Source of the DNA: Maratus speciosus
Lineage: Eukaryota; Arthropoda; Arachnida; Araneae; Salticidae
DNA: 64,000 bases
Assembly (NCBI GenBank): GCA_963932465.1
Contig: OZ010787.1
Span: forward strand, 35,716,087 to 35,780,086
Direction: 5' to 3'
In this document: positions 57,808 to 64,000 of the stretch, one piece after another
Layout of the letters: every line of letters starts with the position of its first letter
Numbering within the stretch: position 1 is the stretch's first letter
Notes under the pieces: model-generated
Database searches by the model: none
Seen by the model: the letters and a program-made list of their open reading frames with translations, nothing else
What the model was told of the DNA's origin: nothing
Made by a program: the position numbers and the translations under genes

Positions 57808-59592
57808 CTGCCGGCCCGGCCTACAGGCAGAGGTAGATTTCGAAGTCAAATATACTAATTTCACAAACAAAAACTAAATCATGATTATAGATAAATCCAC
57901 TTTAACAATTTTATCTGGCCGCTCTTGACGAGTTTTTATTTCATTTTCATATAATAGCTGGTTTTATCAGAATCATGTTAGGGCGGTATTCAAAAAAATA
58001 CTTTTCCATGCTCAACAACTCGAAATTTTCTGGCATAATTGCAGACTCGTTTTTAATTAAAAAAAAAAATATGAAACTTGCTGACGTGATTTTTGAAGAG
58101 ATTTATAAGCGACCTGTGTTTTTATTTTTTGTTCAATTAATTAAAACTTGATATATAAACAATTATTTTCTCAGAAGGACAATATTTTTCGTTTCTAACA
58201 CAATCGCTTCGGGAAATTCCGTATAAAATGCCCACTTTGGCATCATTTTTTGAAATATATTCTGCCTCTATCTAAAAATCGATTATTACGGTACATTATA
58301 CAGTTTCTGAATAAGCGAATCTACCAATTAAATGCGCTTGAGAGCAAAAATGAATTTAAAAACCAGTCAGAAAATAAGCAGTTTGGATTTAAGCGCATCC
58401 TTAATACAATGATTTTTCCAACACAATCCGCTTCGGTAAATTCGGTTCAAAATGCCCTTTTTAACAGCATTTAAAAAAATATATTCTGCCCCTATCAGAA
58501 AATCGACCATTACGGTACATTATATAGTTTCTGAGTAAGAAAACGTACCAATTGGAAGCCTTTGAGAGCAAAAATGAATTGTAAAATGAGTCAGAAAATA
58601 AGCAGTTTGGATTTGAATACACCCTTACTAAGATCATTTTTTAGTTCAACCGGTATGTATTTTTAATTTGTTTTTGCTCTAAGAATTGGTCCTATCCAAA
58701 ACTTGTCTATATAGATGTTGTAGACAATATTAAGAAGATATATGATAAATTCATGGGGATTTTATATCTTTTGAATTGACGGAGTTATGGATTTTTTTCT
58801 TCTTCAAACCCCCTTTTTGTTTTCGTTTTTAATTTTTTTTGCGGTACGAATTGGTCCTATCAAAAACTTGTGAATATAAAAGTTGTAGATAATGTTAAGG
58901 AGATTCATGATAAAATTAATTGGATTTGATATCTTGAGAATTGACGAAGTTATGGATTTTTTTCTTCTTCAAACGCCCTTTTTGTTTTCGTTTTTAATTT
59001 TTTTTTGCGGTACGAATTGCTCCTATCAAAAACTTGTGAATATAAAAGTTTTAGATAATGTTAAGGAGATTTATAATAAAATTAATTGAATTTGATATCT
59101 TGAGAATTGACGAAGTTATGAATTTTTTTCTCCCAAAAACCCTATTTTTTGCGCCCCTTGAGCCCATTTTTAACTTTATCAAAAATCTGTGATACATAAA
59201 TTTTTGGCCCTATTTTTAGAAGTAATAAAAACTTTAAACTGATTTGATATGTACAAAAATTAAGAAGTTATGGGGGGTTTTCTGTTTTCACAAAACCCCT
59301 CCCTATTTCCCTCCCCTTGGTCCGATTTTGCCCATTAACGAACTTGACCGAGATTTTATGCCCATTGATTTTATGTATCAGTTTGGAAGAGATTGGTGCA
59401 GAATTACGAAAGTTATCGTGTCCAGAAGAAAGTGATATATATAGATAGATAGATAGATATATAAAGTTTTTTACTGAGGGTGGTTTTGGGTTCTAGGGGT
59501 CATGATCGGTGTAGATCTGCAAAAATTTTTCAGAAATTCCAACATAGGAACGATCCCAATAGGTAGTATTTCATACGAAATCTACCTAAAAA
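57808..59592 (-). repeat. 1.8 kb repeat, copy B, inverted to 18724-20090
   Basis: It runs from CCGGCCCGGCCTACAGGCAG to AGTATTTCATACGAAATC. Relative to copy A it has two expansions. A core part of about 215 bp (AGAAAATAAGCAGTTTGG to TCGCTTCGG) is doubled at 58195-58628. The ~157-bp unit with AAAACTTGTGAATATAAAAG is present three times (about 58665-59135) rather than twice. A (GATA)n tract at about 59442-59460 replaces the GAGA tract of copy A. Confidence 0.82.
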
Positions 59593-60636
59593 GAAGAGAG
59601 AAAATCATTTTGGGGGATAAAGGCATAGGCGGATTCATTAACCATGGCGCCCTGTGGGAGATTTTTTACTGTACCACTGTAAATGCTGTACTCATTTTTT
59701 TTTCTTTTAAAGGGTTTTACTAAAGCATTTTGCTTTGTGCACCCCTTCCAGGTCCGAAACTAGCTATATTTTCACTCGGGGCAGACATGGATTTTGGCGC
59801 CCCTCTACTTCCTCCGCAAAGTAAATTTACAAAAAGAAATTTACGAAAGTTTCTGTTAGCGGACTTATTTTAAAATTTAAAATGCGTAACAGTAAAATAC
59901 GTAATATTGAAATATATAACCAGCTTTGTCAAATATATTCATTAAAACCTGTAAAAAAAATTGAAAGGAAGCTGAAATAATTCTGCTTTATACAGGTTTC
60001 CGTCTTAGCAGATATAACTGTTGGTATTCTTTCTGTCGAAACCATGTAGTTTTTTCATTTAAGACAAGATTCCATTATAGACGCATTTCATTTTTCCAGA
60101 TTTTACTGTTGTTGTAGCATTACAAATAATTACAATTGAGGCAATTTAATATTATAGTGATATGAATCACATTGTTTTAGGATTTAAAAAAAAAAACCCA
60201 GGATTTACTGTAGGCATAAAACTGAATTCCAGTATTCTAAAATATCTTCCTGTACTATCTACACCAATTTCGTGGAATTATCACTTATACCACTCTTCTT
60301 ATTTATAGATAGATATGTCAACATACTTTCCTCAACCTAATGCTAATTTTCAAATTTATGTGTGACTCAAAACAAGAATAACAAAATTATTAAGTTTTTA
60401 CTTTTTATTTTGTGAAATTTCGACCGCTTGGTTTTTATTGTCCCAGTCAGTCACCTGACCTCGCCTCCTCTAAGGCCAGATATGGTGATATGCATGTAAA
60501 AAAGCAATTATAAGAAAAATGATGGGGTTATTTGCTGTCTTGTATATTGTAGGCGAATCTTTTTATCTATCTGACAATTTTAATGCACTTTAGTCAGCTT
60601 TTCTTTTTCATTTTTCTGCTAGAAATTTTTTTTTTA

Positions 60637-60806
60637 CACAAATTTCACACGAACATATATATAATGTATAAAACGGCAAACCAAATTTTCATCTGGCGCC
60701 ACCTTCGCGTGGCGCACAGGGCACAAATTTCACACGAACATATATATAATGTATAAAACGGCAAACCAAATTTTCATCTGGCGCCCCCTTCGCGTGGTGC
60801 ACAGGG
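60637..60806 (+). repeat. Two tandem 85-bp units
   Basis: Units 60637-60721 and 60722-60806 differ at two positions (GGCGCCACC/GGCGCCCCC and GTGGCGC/GTGGTGC). Each contains CACACGAACATATATATAAT and CATCTGGCGCC. Near identity implies a recent tandem duplication, or an assembly artefact. Confidence 0.93.
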
Positions 60807-61456
60807 CACATGCCTCCTCTGCCTGTCCCCTTAATTTCAGCCTTCAATTAACGGCCTCCCGTTTGTTTTTATTGTCCCGGGTAACCACCCGACCTCGCCC
60901 ATAGCAAGACGGGAAAAAAGAAAGCTCAACGCTGCTCAGGGAGAGAGATAAAAAAATTGAACAGCCTTCATGGAATCTTTTCATCAGAACAGTCAGAGTC
61001 AAACAAAATCTTCATTTGGCGCCCCCTTCGCTTTTCGTTCTGGCGTCCGGGCACATGCCCCTCTGCACCCCCCTCCCCCAAGGAAATCGGTTGACGTTTG
61101 GCAATTATCGGTGAGGGACAGTTTCACACAGAAGAGATGAGTAGAGACTGACTTTGGAAAATGTTAGTGATTCTCCTGACAGATGAAGTGATTTAAATGA
61201 TAGAAGATACATGGTACATTTGAATTGGAGAAAGAAAATAGCCCAAGAGAACAGCTCTTTCTTCTAATTCATTTGCAGTCTTCTGTTATAGATGAATCTT
61301 TTTATATATTTGTAAATTTTAATGCAAATGGTTCTTAAAAGAAAATTCTTTCAAAAAAAATCTGCATTTGGCACCCCCTTTCTGTTCTGGCGCCCGGGGT
61401 TCAGAAGGTTGGGGGGGCACATGCCCCCCCGTGCCCCCCCCCGACGCTACGCCTAT
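60807..61456 (+). repeat. Further GGCGCCCCC end-like cassettes
   Basis: ATCTTCATTTGGCGCCCCCT with TTCTGGCGTCCGGGCAC (61007-61055), and CTGCATTTGGCACCCCC with TTCTGGCGCCCGGGG (61360-61400), repeat the plan of 55765 and 60680. The last one forms the true right end of the 9 kb insertion. Confidence 0.6.
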
Positions 61457-61970
61457 GGGGTTATGTATTTCACGCGTTTGGGTATGTGGATTTCATTATA
61501 CCCTCGAAATATCCCAACGGCTGGATGGATTTTAATGAACGTGGTCTTTGTCGATTCGTCTTAAACGTCCGATGATTATAGTCTAAGTTTTATTTTTATA
61601 AATTTAAAACGGCGGCCGTAGAATACAAAATGGCGTTAGAGACGGAAAAAAATTTTACGCACCATATTGAGTGGCATCTCATTGGATAGGTCTTTCAAAA
61701 TGAAGACGATGTTTCATTGACTATTTTATAGTCAGAAGCTCCGTTTAAATATTACATAACTTGGAAGTTGCGTAGGTATGATCTCTAACTTTACTGCAGC
61801 TCTAACCTTCATAGACATACATACATAGGCCTCATCAAAACAGTGTTTATAGATAGGAACTAACAATTAAACAAAACTTAAGTCATCAATACAAGTATAA
61901 TACGTAAGTAATATCAAAATAGTTTCACATCGATGAGAAATAATTAATTAGTTCGCTTTTTTAGTCGGGT

Positions 61971-62439
61971 TTTTTGATTTTTTTTAAATTTAATTTTTAC
62001 TTGTTTATATTATTTTTTTCTTTGCGTTTCACACATGTGACTTCATTTTCATTATATGATTTCAGCGTGGTTATGATGCGCGCGTACACACATTTCCAGT
62101 GTATAATTTAAAGATCTTCGGAGAATAGGAGTAGTTTTTAATATGACTGCCTAAGATGTAGTTGTTAAATAACCCACCCACCGTGAATTATTACGAGAGA
62201 ATGGGATCAATTTCAAAGAAAACTAAGCACTAGACCACCCACAGTGTGTTAAGCGCGAAAAAGAAAATTGTTTACTCTTGTCCTCAGTGGAAACACTTCA
62301 AGCCTCAAGTGGGGAAAAAAAAGAATCAACAAACGTCATATATTGTGAAGAAAATAAGTTCTTTACTAAATAATAGCTGATTTTTTAAATATGTTTTGTA
62401 TATCTTTCCTTTTTCCATCTCCTGAAATAAAGCTTATGT
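61971..62439. other. Spacer, no gene seen
   Basis: TTTCACACATGTGACTTCATTTTC (from 62027) recalls TTACACATGTGATTTCATTTT at about 52245, so the flanks of the split CCCGACT repeat share sequence on both sides. Nothing else was recognised. Confidence 0.45.
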
Positions 62440-62800
62440 CATTCAAGTAATTTTCTGCTATCCAAGCTAGCAGCTTTCTGACGCATTCATGAATTAATTT
62501 TTGTTCGAAATTGAATGAAACATATGGAGTTAGCAGGCATTCTTATACAGATACTATGAAATCGAGTAGCTTTTCCAGCTTTTGATGATTGCACATCTTT
62601 CAGAAAATGTCAAGATTGGCGTTTTCAACCAAATTTCTGGGCGCGCAGTAAGCTAAAGCTCCTTATGAGACAACAATCGTATTTATGACACAAATTGTAA
62701 TTCATTTATCCAAAAAATAAATAATTCCAAGCATTTCAGTAGCCGTGCTTTCAAGTGTCGTTTAAAAATGAGCCCGTATACGTGTCAAAGCTTCGAGGGA
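62440..62800 (+). repeat. Shared ~400-bp core repeat (copy 8)
   Basis: GCAGCTTTCTGACGCATTCA, AGGCATTCTTATACAGATAC, CTTTCAGAAAATGTCAAG, GGCGTTTTCAACCAAATTTC and a late GTGTCAAAGCTTCGAG follow the core order. The TCACGTGAC word is not kept. No associated hAT ends were recognised. Confidence 0.6.
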
Positions 62801-63074
62801 GAATACACACACATGTATGAAAATATATAAAACCATTATAAACCATTACAAATTATCATCAACAAATGTGAATATATGAATTATAAAGGAATTTATTTAA
62901 ATTAAAAATGATGTATTAAACCATTATTAAAATACTTTGAAACAGATCCTTATAACGAGCAACATGGAATTGAATATGTATATATAATATAAATGAAGTC
63001 GCAAATATAAAAATAAAATTGGAAAGACAAGACAATAGGAAAATCAGAAATACAAAACCCACAAAACTATGACT

Positions 63075-63235
63075 TAGAGGTCTGCACGGGCCGGAATTTC
63101 CAGGCCCGGGCCCGGCCCGGTGTAAAAATTGGAAGTTCGGCCCGGCCAGTTTGCATTTTTACAGTTCTCGGCCGGGCCGTACGAAAATACGTGAAAACAG
63201 GCCCGGCCCGACACAATTTCTACAAGAGAAAAAAC

Positions 63236-63281
<46 letters not shown>

Positions 63282-64000
63282 ACAATTAAGATTCTTTTAA
63301 TGAATACTGCAAACATATTTATGGGAACATTTTACAGTATATTTTACATTACTATGATGTTCGCAAAACAGAAAACACACAATAGTTAAACATTAACGAT
63401 TACTTACAGTGTTTTAGTCATCGTGTCTACAGACATTTCAAAATGGAAATAAGGATTCATAAAAAGATTAATGTAGTTCAGAATAAAGGAATAAAAACAT
63501 AACTTTTGAAGCTGTATAATAAGAAGTAGATTTGTAAAAATATTTCTCTCATTTTTAAGGCTTTTCCAAAGGAGCTACATTTCGACACATTTATGAATTC
63601 TTTTCTTTTCGGAAACGCGTAAGATTGGCAGGTATTCTTATTCGGAAGCTATGTAAGTGTCTTTTTTTTTCATAGATAAAAGCAATATATCTTTCTGAAA
63701 ATACTGTCAAAGTTAGCGTTTTGAATCGAATTTCCGGAAGCGATAGCACAGAAAAGGAGAAAAACGTACAGTCACGTGACAGGAATCTCTGTTATCTCTG
63801 TAAGTAATTTATCAAATATGGAAAAAGCTATTCGTTTTCAAATGCCTTCAATAAGCAGGCCTGTCAATTTCATGCGTTTATAGTTAAAAATTTTGTTAGA
63901 AAATGTGTCTGAAAGCTTCGCATTGTTGAGCAGTGAATATGAGAACCACTTTAAGGTATATTTCCAAAGATACTGTTAAGAGAAGTTCATTATCACTATT
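63075..64000 (+). mobile_element. TAGAGGTCTGCAC hAT, left part, cut by window end
   Basis: TAGAGGTCTGCACGGGCCGG, a run of about 38 T at 63239-63276, and then the core copy (63540-63970) with GGAAACGCGTAAGATTGGC, CAGTCACGTGACAGG and GAAAATGTGTCTGAAAGC. The left 8-bp flank is CTATGACT (63067-63074), which should recur after the right end beyond the window. Confidence 0.88.

Larger units (their letters stand above)
52474..61457. mobile_element. 9.0 kb hAT-like insertion with perfect 8-bp duplication
   Basis: The ends CATAGGCGTAGCGT and ACGCTACGCCTATG are exact 14-bp inverted repeats. GGGTTATG lies directly outside each (52466-52473 and 61458-61465). The outermost sequence is GGGGGGCACC and GGCGCCCGG-rich. 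The interior is a nest of other elements, repeated end-like cassettes (TTGGCGCCCCCTTCGC then CTGGCGCCCGGGC) and a minisatellite. No transposase was seen. The third base departs from the usual hAT start pattern, so the superfamily is inferred from the duplication length. Confidence 0.85.
52450..61970. mobile_element. CCCGACT-type repeat split by a 9 kb insertion
   Basis: The outer element begins ACCCGACTGCCAAGAAGG and ends TTTAGTCGGGT. Its two parts are 52450-52473 and 61458-61970, about 0.54 kb in all. The right part carries TATTTCACGCGTTTGGGTAT and CCCAACGGCTGGATGGATT, as in the arthropod CCGACT repeats at 27120 and 44150. The interrupting DNA is described separately. Confidence 0.75.

Overview
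The window is AT-rich nuclear DNA of a eukaryote, most likely an arthropod and possibly an arachnid. The clues are a Tc1 transposase, Penelope-type retroelement pieces, tRNA-derived SINEs, many hAT, pogo-like and TTAA-specific elements, and the CCGACTTCAAAAAGG-type repeat that I know from arthropod genomes. The species-level guess is inference only. I see no convincing host protein-coding exon. The one stretch that looks like host gene sequence is a CpG-rich segment at about 17.0-17.46 kb. It reads as a promoter plus non-coding first exon ending in a strong GTAAGT splice donor. If so, much of the rest is intron or intergenic DNA.

Region by region: 0-4.5 kb holds element ends, a complete hAT MITE (1954-2143) and a pogo-like element (2835-3628). 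From 4526 to 9350 a 4.8 kb hAT-type element with a perfect 8-bp target duplication encloses a TTAA-type MITE, which encloses a nearly intact Tc1 element (4915-6440) whose transposase has one frameshift. 9.3-17 kb is mostly featureless AT-rich DNA with foldback pairs and short-palindrome arrays. 17-18.7 kb is the candidate promoter, exon and intron start. 18.7-25.8 kb holds a 1.4 kb repeat that recurs inverted near 58 kb, a hAT with a SINE inside it, and a second hAT with another hAT inside. 26.4-32.2 kb is a large foldback complex built of nested inverted modules, with two tRNA-Ser-like SINEs. 33.3-35.3 kb is a head-to-head pair of Penelope-like fragments with GIY-YIG endonuclease remains and a candidate hammerhead ribozyme. 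Each arm was later hit by a different DNA transposon. 36.9-38.0 kb is a 1.1 kb hairpin. 39.9-41.7 kb is a complete hAT with a TTAA MITE inside. 42.7-43.6 kb keeps decayed transposase coding sequence. 45.0-50.4 kb is bracketed by arrays of a TGTGTAAAT palindrome in opposite orientation. 52.45-61.97 kb is an arthropod repeat split by a 9.0 kb insertion with a perfect 8-bp target duplication. That insertion is full of nested elements, including a 1.8 kb minisatellite that switches orientation. The window ends inside a further hAT copy.

Two themes tie it together. Nearly every dated event is a DNA-transposon insertion into an older one, so the order of insertion can be read from the target duplications. 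A roughly 400-bp core recurs at least nine times inside elements whose termini differ, which is the best candidate for an undescribed family. All boundaries, duplications and pairings were read by eye; no alignment, folding or database search was run.
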